From positions 19,217-83,216 of the forward strand of contig DATADC010000073.1 of the NCBI GenBank assembly GCA_036258735.1: a stretch of 64,000 nt of DNA, in the 5' to 3' direction. The notes beneath the pieces are model-generated. The model was given only the letters and a program-made list of their open reading frames with translations, was not told where the DNA came from and did not search any database. This DNA is from JAPSGM01 sp036258735 (GTDB taxonomy: Bacteria; Chloroflexota; Limnocylindria; QHBO01). Both the position numbers and the translations under genes were made by a program. Each line of letters begins with the position of its first letter. The stretch's first letter is position 1. This document shows positions 17,895 through 25,510 of this stretch, one piece after another.

Positions 17895-18518
17895 ATGCGG
17901 GCACTGGGCACGCTCGTCAACGCGCTGCTGCGCGCGTCCATCGTCGGCGTGCTGGTCGAGGCCCTGGCTCGCCCGGACGACCACCGGTTCGCCGGCAAAG
18001 CGATCGGGCAGCGGGGGCTCGTCATGATCCCGCTCAGCGCGTTCGTCCCGGCGCTGCACGCCGGACGCCGCCTTCGAGGTGAGGACGCCGCGTACCCCGT
18101 CTGGACCGACAACCTGTGGCTGTCGATCTTCGCCCTGGACCTGGCGGGCAACCACTTCGACTGGTACGACCGTCATCGCCACTTCGACCTGATTCCGCAC
18201 GCCCACGGCACTGGTGCGGGCGGCGTGGCGGTTGCCGAGGTGCTGCGACTGCCTGCGCTGAGCGGGCTCGGCCTGGCGCAGATCGGCCACGTCCTGCTCG
18301 AGGCGCAGGAGTACTACTCGGACGTCTGGTTCGGGCTGCGCAACGTGCGCGGCACGTGGGACACCGTCAGCGACCTGTTGGCCGGCGTGGCCGGCTCGGT
18401 TGCCTACGCCGCGGCGCTGGGGCTAGTGCGACGTCGGCGAGGCGCGCGAGGACGGCCTGGCCGCGCGGCGACAACCGGTACCCGACCTCCAAACTTTCGG
18501 TCAGCCCCAGCTCCTTGA
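17895..18518 (+). CDS. Uncharacterised membrane protein
   Basis: The family is not recognised. The ~207-residue product begins with a hydrophobic helix (LGTLVNALLRASIVGVLVEAL), a second weaker one near GLVMIPLSAFVPALHAG, the polar segment FDWYDRHRHFDLIPHAHGTGAGGVAV rich in His and Asp, and a last helix before an Arg-rich tail. The His/Asp cluster (parts: DWYDRHRHFDLIPHAHG) recalls membrane proteins of the VanZ-like or diiron type but I cannot assign it. ATG 17895 follows TAGCAT by 7 nt; ATG 17886 overlaps that box. Its last 152 bp overlap the convergent ASCH-like gene. Confidence 0.6.
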   Translation: MRALGTLVNALLRASIVGVLVEALARPDDHRFAGKAIGQRGLVMIPLSAFVPALHAGRRLRGEDAAYPVWTDNLWLSIFALDLAGNHFDWYDRHRHFDLIPHAHGTGAGGVAVAEVLRLPALSGLGLAQIGHVLLEAQEYYSDVWFGLRNVRGTWDTVSDLLAGVAGSVAYAAALGLVRRRRGARGRPGRAATTGTRPPNFRSAPAP

Positions 18519-19008
18519 GCTTGCGGACGTCGCGCTTGAAGGACAGCCGCTCGCGTCCGAACGACGAGGCCAGGTCGGCCGCCCTCGTTCCCGGGTGCTG
18601 CGCGATTGCCTCCAGCACCGCCAGCGTCCATGGGCCGTGGGGGCTGGCGCGGTCCAGCCGCTCCAGGTGCCGCGCTATGGCAGGCAGCTCGTCCGCATCC
18701 GGCGTTCGCTGACGCAGGCTGACGCGCGGATCCGGGCCGACCAGGCGCAGGCTGATGCGGTAGATCCGGCCCTGCTGCCGCCGGTCCAGGAATGAGAGCA
18801 GCTGGTCGCGCTTCTCGAAGCCGGCGCGGCGCGCATCCGCGTCGCTGATGGCGGCGCGGTCGAGGACCGTCACCTCGTCGAAGCCGATGACGCCCAACGA
18901 GGTCCGCTGGCGTCCACCAGGCCGCACGCGAGGACGCTCCCAGCGGCGAAAGGCGAGATCCACCCTGCCGTCGGCGATCGCGCGTAGGACGTCAGGCCTG
19001 AGCAGCAC
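18367..19008 (-). CDS. ASCH-like domain plus C-terminal winged helix, unknown function
   Basis: The 213-residue product starts with VLLRPDVLRAIADGRVDLAF followed by RRWERPRVRPGGRQRTSLGV, the pattern of an ASCH-like (PUA-related, RNA-binding) domain. The second half, after about residue 125, is a winged helix (LAVLEAIAQHPGTRAADLAS, LSFKRDVRKLKELGLT, GYRLSPRGQAVLARL). It therefore looks like a nucleic-acid-binding protein, target unknown. The GTG at 19008 lies inside the end of hemW (17-bp overlap), so translation is coupled to hemW. An open frame runs upstream to 19665 inside hemW but is a shadow. The 3' end overlaps the facing membrane-protein gene. Confidence 0.7.
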   Translation of the reverse strand: MLLRPDVLRAIADGRVDLAFRRWERPRVRPGGRQRTSLGVIGFDEVTVLDRAAISDADARRAGFEKRDQLLSFLDRRQQGRIYRISLRLVGPDPRVSLRQRTPDADELPAIARHLERLDRASPHGPWTLAVLEAIAQHPGTRAADLASSFGRERLSFKRDVRKLKELGLTESLEVGYRLSPRGQAVLARLADVALAPAPRRRQPSRPRRPTGR

Positions 19009-20197
19009 CGTCCATGAACGCGAGGAGCGCCTGGCTGGCCAGCAGCCGCCCGGCCGCGCTGAGGCGGATGCGCCGCGGATCCAGCTCGACGAGACCGTAG
19101 GCCACCGTCTCCTCCACCGCTCCTGCAAAGTAGGCTGCCGGGTCGCTACCGAACTCGGCCGCGAACGCCTGTCGCTCGAGGCCGTCGACGCGGCGCAGGC
19201 CCAGCGCCACGGCCTCGAACGCGCGAGTGGATGGGTCCAGCCGCTCATGGCCGGCCCTCGGCAGGCGGCCTGCCTCGACGGACGCCAGGTAGGTGTCGAG
19301 GTCGCGCACGTTCCAGGAGCGGTAGTCGCCGCCGTCGTACGAGTGCGCGCCTGCTCCGATGCCGGTGTAGGGCCGCCGCGCCCAGTAGGCGGCGTTGTGC
19401 CGCGACTCACGTCCGGGCTGCGACCATGACGACAGCTCGTAGTGGCGGTAGCCGGCGCCGGCCAGCATATCCTCGGCCACACGGTACTGGTCGGCAGCCA
19501 CATCGTCGTCCTGGAGCGCGGCCGCACGAGCCCTCCAGCGCAGTGCGCCGGCCCGCGGAGGCGCCGCCCATTCGTCGGGGGCCAGCGCCAGCTGAAGCGC
19601 ATAGAGCGACAGATGCTCCGGTTGCAGGGCCACCGCCTCGGCCACGACCCCCCGCCAGGCTTCAAGATCCTGGCCGGGGATCGCGTAGATCAGGTCCAGG
19701 CTGACGTTCTCGAAGCCGGCGGCGCGGGCTGCGGCGTACGCCGCGCGGGGCTCGCCGGCGGTGTGGCCGCGAGCCAGGGCTCGCAGGTCGCCGTCGCGCA
19801 GCGACTGCACGCCCAGCGAGATGCGGTTGACGCCAGCCTGGCGTAGCGCCCCCCAGTCCGGCGCCTCGCGCAGCGAGGGGTTTGCCTCCAGCGTGATCTC
19901 GTCGGGTGTCGCGCCCCATCGCCCCTCGGCCGCTTCAATCACGCGCGCCACGGCGGCGGGCGGCAGCAGTGACGGTGTGCCGCCGCCGAAGTAGATCGTC
20001 GCGAGCCGCCCAGGCGCGGGCCGCTGGCCAAGTTCGGCCAGCAGCGCGTCGACGTAGCGCGGAATATCAGCCCCGCGTCCGCCAACGGTCACGAAATCGC
20101 AGTAGGCGCACACCAGCCGGCAGAACGGCACGTGGACGTACAGGTGGTGGCTACGACTGTTGGCCTGCGCGCCGGTGGATGGGACCTCGGTGCTCAC
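18992..20197 (-). CDS. hemW: Heme chaperone HemW (radical-SAM family)
   Basis: The 401-residue protein is HemW, long annotated as oxygen-independent coproporphyrinogen oxidase-like. It has the radical-SAM CxxxCxxC in FCRLVCAYCDF (Cys near residues 26, 30, 33), YFGGGTPSLLPP, EANPSLREAPDW, GVNRISLGVQSL and the GAHSYDGGDYRSWNV region. Unlike true HemN it begins without the extended N-terminus. A TAGGCT box 6 nt before GTG 20197 suggests leaderless transcription. Its place near hrcA-grpE-dnaK and lepA reproduces the lepA-hemW-hrcA-grpE-dnaK order of Firmicutes, with insertions. Confidence 0.9.
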   Translation of the reverse strand: MSTEVPSTGAQANSRSHHLYVHVPFCRLVCAYCDFVTVGGRGADIPRYVDALLAELGQRPAPGRLATIYFGGGTPSLLPPAAVARVIEAAEGRWGATPDEITLEANPSLREAPDWGALRQAGVNRISLGVQSLRDGDLRALARGHTAGEPRAAYAAARAAGFENVSLDLIYAIPGQDLEAWRGVVAEAVALQPEHLSLYALQLALAPDEWAAPPRAGALRWRARAAALQDDDVAADQYRVAEDMLAGAGYRHYELSSWSQPGRESRHNAAYWARRPYTGIGAGAHSYDGGDYRSWNVRDLDTYLASVEAGRLPRAGHERLDPSTRAFEAVALGLRRVDGLERQAFAAEFGSDPAAYFAGAVEETVAYGLVELDPRRIRLSAAGRLLASQALLAFMDGAAQA

Positions 20198-20240
20198 CGG
20201 GGGAGCCTAACGGACACGGGAACGGTCGATTACTGTTTGC

Positions 20241-20261
20241 CATGCTCGCTGGGTGAGCATG
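20241..20261. other. Perfect 7-bp hairpin beside the 51-bp repeat
   Basis: CATGCTC (20241-20247), loop GCTGGGT, GAGCATG (20255-20261). It lies in the gap upstream of hemW next to the direct repeats. There is no T-run, so a terminator role is unsupported. Confidence 0.4.
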
Positions 20262-20266
20262 CAGGC

Positions 20267-20393
20267 GGCATCTGGGTCGCTGGGCGCAACAGTCCACGCA
20301 CGAACGCCCTGTCCTGCGGCATCTGGGTCGCTGGGCACAACAGTCCACGCACGAACGCCCTGTCGTGCCCGATCTGCGTCGCTGGGCGCGATG
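20267..20393. repeat. Tandem 51-bp direct repeat (two copies plus a degenerate third)
   Basis: Unit 1 is 20267-20317 and unit 2 is 20318-20368; they differ at only about two positions (GGGCGCAAC versus GGGCACAAC, and GTCCTGC versus GTCGTGC). A partial, diverged third copy runs to about 20393. The unit contains AGTCCACGCACGAACGCCCT. It fills most of the 244-bp gap between hemW and the CPBP-like gene. Fifty-one is a multiple of three and several frames stay open, but no start or codon pattern suggests a gene. Confidence 0.85.
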
Positions 20394-20441
20394 CGGGGGC
20401 GCGGGCGTCAAGGCGCCAGTGGCATGACGCCATCCGCGCCC

Positions 20442-21110
20442 CTAGATCGGACGGGTGCGCAGGCGTCCTCCCGCGAAGGCGAAGAGCGCCGCCATGACCG
20501 CAAAGTGGCCGACGATGGCGGGCACCACCGAGCCCGCCGCCACAGTCGCCTGCCCCGCCGCGTAACCGAGCAGGACCGAGGCGATCAGGAAGAACCACTG
20601 CCGCTCACGCCACAGGCGGCGCTGCGCCAGGCCGTAGAGCAGGGCCTGGATCACGATGGCGGTCCCGACCCCGCCGGGCAGGTCCGCGAAGATCAGCATG
20701 CCCAGCACGATGGACCGGAACTGGAGCTCGTCGGCCACCGCGCTGGCGGCGGTGCCGATCAGGCGCGAGGGCAGCAACGCCGTAGGCAGCGGCGTGATGG
20801 CGCCGTACCAGCGGAACGCGAAGGCCAAGCCGGTGAGCACGCCGACCGCGCTGAACAGCAGCATGATCTGCAACGAGAGCTCGGGATCACCGGGCGTCAG
20901 GAACAGGCGGCCCCGACCGTTGGGCAATATGACGGCGATGCCGATGGCGAAGGCGATCACCAGGCCGTAGTACGACAGCGGCCCGATCCACGGGTATCGG
21001 TAGCGGAAGTAGTCCGAGCGCAGGATGCGGTCGGAGTCGAAACGGAGCAACACCAGGAAGATGGTCAGACCCAGCGCGATGGAGAGGCGCAGCGATTCCT
21101 CGAACGGCAT
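20442..21110 (-). CDS. CPBP-like intramembrane protein (divergent active site)
   Basis: The 222-residue membrane protein has about six hydrophobic helices. Two segments resemble the CPBP (CAAX protease/bacteriocin-processing) signatures: SAVADELQFRSIVLGML in place of EExxxR, and VVPAIVGHFAVMAALF for the C-terminal His motif. The first Glu of the usual EE pair is Asp here. Membership is probable and activity uncertain. It abuts the lepA stop with no gap, so it is probably translated from the lepA message. Confidence 0.6.
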   Translation of the reverse strand: MPFEESLRLSIALGLTIFLVLLRFDSDRILRSDYFRYRYPWIGPLSYYGLVIAFAIGIAVILPNGRGRLFLTPGDPELSLQIMLLFSAVGVLTGLAFAFRWYGAITPLPTALLPSRLIGTAASAVADELQFRSIVLGMLIFADLPGGVGTAIVIQALLYGLAQRRLWRERQWFFLIASVLLGYAAGQATVAAGSVVPAIVGHFAVMAALFAFAGGRLRTRPI

Positions 21111-22922
21111 CTACGACGCCTCGTTCATGCGGAGCACCGCCAGGAAGGCCTCCTGCGGGATCTCGACCGAGCCGATGCGCTTCATCCGCTGCTTGCCCTC
21201 CCGCTGCTTCTCGAGGAGCTTGCGCTTGCGCGTGACATCTCCCCCGTAGCACTTGGCGAGCACGTTCTTGCGCATGGCCCGGATCGTCTCGCGGCTGATG
21301 ATATGCGAGCCGATGGCGGCCTGGACCGGGACCTCGAACATCTGGCGCGGGATCAGCTCGGTCAGCTTCTCGACCAGCGCCTTGCCCTGCCGGTAGGCGT
21401 TTGACCGATGAACGATCAACGACAGCGCATCCACCGGCTCCCCGTTGACGAGGACCTCCAGCTTCACCAGGTCACCGGGGCGGTAGCCGATGTAGTGGTA
21501 GTCCAGGCTGGCGTACCCGGACGAGCGGCTCTTGAGCTGGTCGTAGAAGTCGATGATCAGCTCGCCCAGCGGCATCTCGAGGTGCAGGTTCACGCGCCTG
21601 GGGTCGAGGTACTCCATCGTCTTGAACTCGGCGCGCCGTCCGGTGGCGAGCTCCATGATGGGCCCGATGTAGTCGGTGGGCGTGATGACCTGCACCGAGA
21701 CCCACGGCTCGCTGATCTGCTCGATCTCGCCGGACTCCGGCATCTGGGCCGGGTTGTCCACCGCCACCTCGTCCGCCCGGTGGTGGGTTTTCACCCGGTA
21801 CTCCACGCTGGGGGCCGACGCGATGAGGCCCAGGTCGAACTCGCGCTCCAGGCGCTCCTGGACGATCTCCATGTGCAGCATCCCAAGAAAGCCGCAACGA
21901 AAACCGAACCCAAGCGCCACGCTCGACTCGGGCTCGTACACGAAGCTGGCGTCGTTGAGGTGGAGCTTGTCGAGCGCGTCGCGCAGCAGCGGGTACTCGT
22001 CGCCGCGCATGGGGTAGATGCCGGCGAAGACCAGCGGCAGTGCCTGCTTGTAGCCGGGGAGCGGGTCGGGCGCGGGGCGGTCGCCATCAGTCAGGGTGTC
22101 GCCCACGCGCGCGTCGGCGATGCTCTTCAGGCCGGATGCGACGTAGCCAACCTCGCCGGCGGTGAGGCTTCGGGTGGGAACTGGCTGAGGCCGAAAATAG
22201 CCGAGCTCCAGGATCTCGCTTCGCGCGTCGGTGGCCATGAAGCGAACGCGCTCGTGGTCGTGGAGCGTCCCGTTCGCCACTCGGACGTAGGCCACCACGC
22301 CCTTGTACGGGTCGTAGTGACTGTCGAAGACGAGCGCCTGGAGCGGCGCTCGGGAGTCGCCACGCGGCGACGGGACGCGCGTCACGATAGCCTCCAGGAT
22401 CTCGGACACGCCCACGCCGTCCTTTGCGGAGGCCAGGATGACCTCCTCGCGCGGGATGGCGAGGGTGTCCTCCAGCTCGGCGACGACCAGCTCCGGATCG
22501 GCGCTGGGCAGGTCGATCTTGTTGACCACCGGGATGATGACCAGGTCCTGCTGCATGGCCAGGTGGACGTTGGCCAGCGTCTGCGCCTCGATCCCCTGGC
22601 TTGCGTCCACCACCAGGATCGCGCCCTCGCAGGCCTGCAGCGACCGGCTCACCTCGTAGCTGAAGTCGACGTGGCCCGGCGTGTCGATCAGGTTGAGCGC
22701 GTAGGTGTGCCCGTCCGGCGCCTCGTAGTGCAGCCGCACCGCTCGGGCCTTGATGGTGATGCCCTTCTCGCGCTCGAGCTCCATGGAGTCGAGCACCTGG
22801 GAGGTCATCAGTCGCCGCTCGATGGTGTGCGTGGCCTCCAGCAGGCGGTCGGCCAGCGTGGACTTGCCGTGGTCGATGTGCGCGACGATGCTGAAGTTGC
22901 GGATTCGCTCCAGCGGGATCAC
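21111..22922 (-). CDS. lepA: Elongation factor 4 (LepA)
   Basis: EF4 is a ribosome-associated GTPase acting in translation and subunit biogenesis. The 603-residue protein has the G1 loop AHIDHGKSTLADRLLE, DTPGHVDFSYEV, VVNKIDLPSADPE, and the LepA-specific C-terminal domain ending with KVLAKCYGGDVTRKRKLLEK-type sequence (RKNVLAKCYGGDVTRKRKLL shown in part). Length is standard. The start is a GTG at 22922. It lies 30 bp downstream of the VanW gene and directly upstream of the CPBP-like gene. Confidence 0.97.
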   Translation of the reverse strand: MIPLERIRNFSIVAHIDHGKSTLADRLLEATHTIERRLMTSQVLDSMELEREKGITIKARAVRLHYEAPDGHTYALNLIDTPGHVDFSYEVSRSLQACEGAILVVDASQGIEAQTLANVHLAMQQDLVIIPVVNKIDLPSADPELVVAELEDTLAIPREEVILASAKDGVGVSEILEAIVTRVPSPRGDSRAPLQALVFDSHYDPYKGVVAYVRVANGTLHDHERVRFMATDARSEILELGYFRPQPVPTRSLTAGEVGYVASGLKSIADARVGDTLTDGDRPAPDPLPGYKQALPLVFAGIYPMRGDEYPLLRDALDKLHLNDASFVYEPESSVALGFGFRCGFLGMLHMEIVQERLEREFDLGLIASAPSVEYRVKTHHRADEVAVDNPAQMPESGEIEQISEPWVSVQVITPTDYIGPIMELATGRRAEFKTMEYLDPRRVNLHLEMPLGELIIDFYDQLKSRSSGYASLDYHYIGYRPGDLVKLEVLVNGEPVDALSLIVHRSNAYRQGKALVEKLTELIPRQMFEVPVQAAIGSHIISRETIRAMRKNVLAKCYGGDVTRKRKLLEKQREGKQRMKRIGSVEIPQEAFLAVLRMNEAS

Positions 22923-22952
22923 GTGCCCGAGTCTACGGGGCGCGCCTGGCGC

Positions 22953-24776
22953 TCAGCCGCGGGGCCCCACCTCGGTGATGCCGTTTACCGTGCGGTAGGT
23001 GCTGTGCCACACGTCCTGGTGGAGCAGGTTCCCGTCCGCGTCGCGCACCCAGCGGGTCACGACGGCGTTGAAGCCGTCGTGCGGGTACTCGACGATCCGG
23101 CTGGTTCCCGGCGCCAGGCTGGGATTGACCACCGTCGTCCAGACCGCCGTGCCGTGGTTTGAGGTGACCGGGTCCGACAGCTCCACCGTGCGGCCGTCCG
23201 GCACGCCCCAGATGTCGAACCGCACCCAGCCGTTGCCGGTGTAGGAGCGGATGACGACCGGATTGGCAGTGTCGTTGCGGAAGGTCATGTCGGTCACCCA
23301 CGTGTCGGTCTTGAACACCGTGGCGTCCAGGCCCACCGGGTAGCGCTCGATGTAGTAGCTGTGGTTGATCCGTTCACCGATCTCGAGCCCCGAGCGCATG
23401 GCGGCGTTGAAGAGGGTCGTGGAGGTCGAGCAGATACCACCCGCCAGCGCGCCGTTTGGCACGCTGCGGCCGCCGATGATGGCGCCGCCGTAACCGTACC
23501 CCCGCTCCACCGTGACCGGGCCGATATCGTTCCAGAAGCTGAACCACTCGCCCGGGGCGACCACGTGGCCATCCAGGTCCCAGGCCGGGATGTGGATATT
23601 CGCGTTCCAGAAGTTGCCCTCGCCCGGGTCGTAGTCCGTCCTCCAGGTGCCGAGGACCCTCATCCTCGGCGCGGCGGCCTGTGCGGCCTGGGTCGTCAGC
23701 GCCGGCGCACTGGTCGTCACAGCCAGCGGCACCGCCCGCCGAGCCGCTCCTGCCCCGCGCTCGCGCAGCACGTCGGCCACGGCGCGGACGCTGGCGCGCA
23801 CGTCGAGCTCTTGGCCGTTCACCGCGGGCACCACGCCCGTGATGCCACCGGAGCCCCACTCGTACGCCGCGTCCTGCGGCGCCCGGGCGACCGCCGGAGC
23901 CAGGGGCCGGACCATGCGGCCGATGGCTTGCTCGTTGAGGCGCACGCTGACCGAGCCGCTCGCTTCCTCGAAGCTGATCAGGTCCGCCAGCCGAGCTGTC
24001 CCGATGCGGTATGCCTCGTCGCCGGCTCGAAGGGTCAGTGGGGCGCCGGCGATGGCGTTGGCCTCGTCGGCGGCGTCTGCCGCCTCATCGGTCGTGATCT
24101 CGGGACGGATGGTCTGGGTCGGAACCGAGATCGTGACCTGGCTCGCCGTCGTGGCGGTGGAGCTCAGAAGCTGCGAGCGGAGGGATTCGACGTCGAGTTG
24201 CGACCCGGTCACCGCCTCTTCGACCGCGAAGCCCTCGCCCGCTTCGTAGCTGATCGCCGCGTCCGAGGCCTCCGCCTCGAAGCGGTCCACGATCTGGGCA
24301 ACCACGGTTTCGACGCCGGAGCCGCCCTCGGTGCTGACGACCACCGGCACGCTGGCAGGCACGGCGAGCACCCGCAGGCGCGCCACGGCGTCGGAGACGA
24401 GGTCGCCGCTGCGCGCCACCCCGTAGGCGGACGAGATCATGGCGTCCACGTCGTACGAGCGGCCAAGCTCCGCGAACCGCACCTCAACGCTGGCACCACC
24501 AACCTCCACCACCACGCTGCCCTCGGCCAGCGACGGGAGCGCAGCCAGTAGCCGCTGGCCCGCTGCGCCGCGATCCAGGCCGCCAATCTCGACGCCGGCG
24601 ACGCGGACGCCGGGCATGACCCTGCCGGTGTTCATCACGCTCACCGCGATGGAGGCCGTGGCCACGATCATGATGCCGGCCGCCAGCGTGGCCAGGAAGC
24701 CCAGCAGGAAACCACGGCGCGGCGAGCCAGGCGCCAACAGGGTCGCGGGGCGGGCGAGGGCGGTGAGGGTGGTCAT
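22953..24776 (-). CDS. VanW / YoaR-like exported peptidoglycan-associated protein
   Basis: The 607-residue protein has an N-terminal membrane anchor (FLLGFLATLAAGIMIVATAS, ~23-45), then peptidoglycan-binding-4-like repeats (for example GVRVAGVEIGGLDRGAAGQRL and a second copy around residue 250), and a C-terminal VanW domain with GGAIIGGRSVPNGALAGGIC, STSTTLFNAAMRSGLEIGER and NHSYYIERYPVGLDATVF. VanW proteins occur in vancomycin-resistance clusters and widely elsewhere with unknown biochemical role. A GGGAGG ribosome-binding site precedes ATG 24776. It is divergent from rpsT. Confidence 0.85.
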   Translation of the reverse strand: MTTLTALARPATLLAPGSPRRGFLLGFLATLAAGIMIVATASIAVSVMNTGRVMPGVRVAGVEIGGLDRGAAGQRLLAALPSLAEGSVVVEVGGASVEVRFAELGRSYDVDAMISSAYGVARSGDLVSDAVARLRVLAVPASVPVVVSTEGGSGVETVVAQIVDRFEAEASDAAISYEAGEGFAVEEAVTGSQLDVESLRSQLLSSTATTASQVTISVPTQTIRPEITTDEAADAADEANAIAGAPLTLRAGDEAYRIGTARLADLISFEEASGSVSVRLNEQAIGRMVRPLAPAVARAPQDAAYEWGSGGITGVVPAVNGQELDVRASVRAVADVLRERGAGAARRAVPLAVTTSAPALTTQAAQAAAPRMRVLGTWRTDYDPGEGNFWNANIHIPAWDLDGHVVAPGEWFSFWNDIGPVTVERGYGYGGAIIGGRSVPNGALAGGICSTSTTLFNAAMRSGLEIGERINHSYYIERYPVGLDATVFKTDTWVTDMTFRNDTANPVVIRSYTGNGWVRFDIWGVPDGRTVELSDPVTSNHGTAVWTTVVNPSLAPGTSRIVEYPHDGFNAVVTRWVRDADGNLLHQDVWHSTYRTVNGITEVGPRG

Positions 24777-24898
24777 GTTCCTCCCAGAGACGCCAATTTC
24801 GGGCGTCGCGTTCCAACGGCCGAGGGCAAAGCGGCCGCGCCGGGCGCATTGTCCCCGCTCGGCGGGCGCTTGTCGAGTCGGAGCGCTGACCCGGCCGG

Positions 24899-24907
24899 TG
24901 CTATACT
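24899..24907 (+). promoter_or_regulatory. Extended -10 promoter of rpsT
   Basis: TGCTATACT lies 72 nt upstream of the rpsT GTG. The same nine bases occur upstream of both tRNA-Ala loci (52910 and 58796). There is no recognisable -35, so the TGn extension probably substitutes for it. Confidence 0.6.
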
Positions 24908-24979
24908 CCCGGCTCCGATGCGCCGCACGCCGGCGTTCGTTTCGTTTCCACCCCTGTCATCCACTCTCGAGGGTCGTCC

Positions 24980-25510
24980 GTGGCAAGAAAGGCTCGCACC
25001 TGGAAGGGGGCTCGGACCCCGCAGGCGCTCAAGCGCGTCCGCCAGGAGGAGCGCCGTCGCACCGTCAACCGCCGCACCCGCAGCGAGACCAAGACGCTGG
25101 TCCAGCGCGCGACCGGCATCGCGCTGGGCCGCAGCGAGGGCGACGGGCCGGCGGCGGTGACTGCCGCCATCGCGGCGCTCGACAAGGCCGCCGAGAAGGG
25201 CATCATCCACCCGAACAACGCCGCTCGCCGCAAGAGCCGGCTGATGGCCAAGGCCAACGCCGCGCACCTGCTGGACGGGGCACAGGCGGAGGCGGCAGCG
25301 CCGAGGAAGAAGACCGCGGCCACGAAGACGGCGCAGCGCAAGAAGGTCCAGGCCGCCAAGGCGTCCAAGGCCGCCGCAGCGCGAGCCGGCGACCGCCCGC
25401 GCACCGCAGCCGGCAAGGCGAAGGTGGCCGTGACGCGCGCCACGCGAGAGTCGGCAGCCGCTCGCCGCCGGGCCAAGACCTCCGAGGAGGAGAGCTCAGC
25501 CGAGTCCTGA
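24980..25510 (+). CDS. rpsT: Small ribosomal subunit protein bS20 with long basic C-terminal extension
   Basis: Residues ~1-95 match bS20 (RVRQEERRRTVNRRTRSETK, AIAALDKAAEKGIIHPNNAA, RRKSRLMAKANAA). The protein then continues for about 80 residues of Ala/Lys/Arg-rich sequence (AAPRKKTAATKTAQRKKVQA onward) and ends in an acidic EEESSAES. Ordinary bS20 is 85-95 residues. The tail resembles the unstructured basic tails of some actinobacterial ribosomal and histone-like proteins. Start GTG 24980 gives the conserved MARKARTWKGA. The last 15 bp overlap the 3' end of eno on the other strand. Confidence 0.9.
   Translation: MARKARTWKGARTPQALKRVRQEERRRTVNRRTRSETKTLVQRATGIALGRSEGDGPAAVTAAIAALDKAAEKGIIHPNNAARRKSRLMAKANAAHLLDGAQAEAAAPRKKTAATKTAQRKKVQAAKASKAAAARAGDRPRTAAGKAKVAVTRATRESAAARRRAKTSEEESSAES

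Noticed and set aside
19009..19665. Upstream extension of the ASCH-like gene
   Set aside because: Lies inside hemW in another frame; conserved ASCH sequence begins at GTG 19008.
20267..20393. Possible CRISPR array
   Set aside because: Units are directly abutting with no unique spacers, and no cas genes are nearby.
21408..23162. 584-codon plus-strand frame opposite lepA
   Set aside because: Antisense shadow of a complete, conserved lepA; no recognisable motif or ribosome-binding site.
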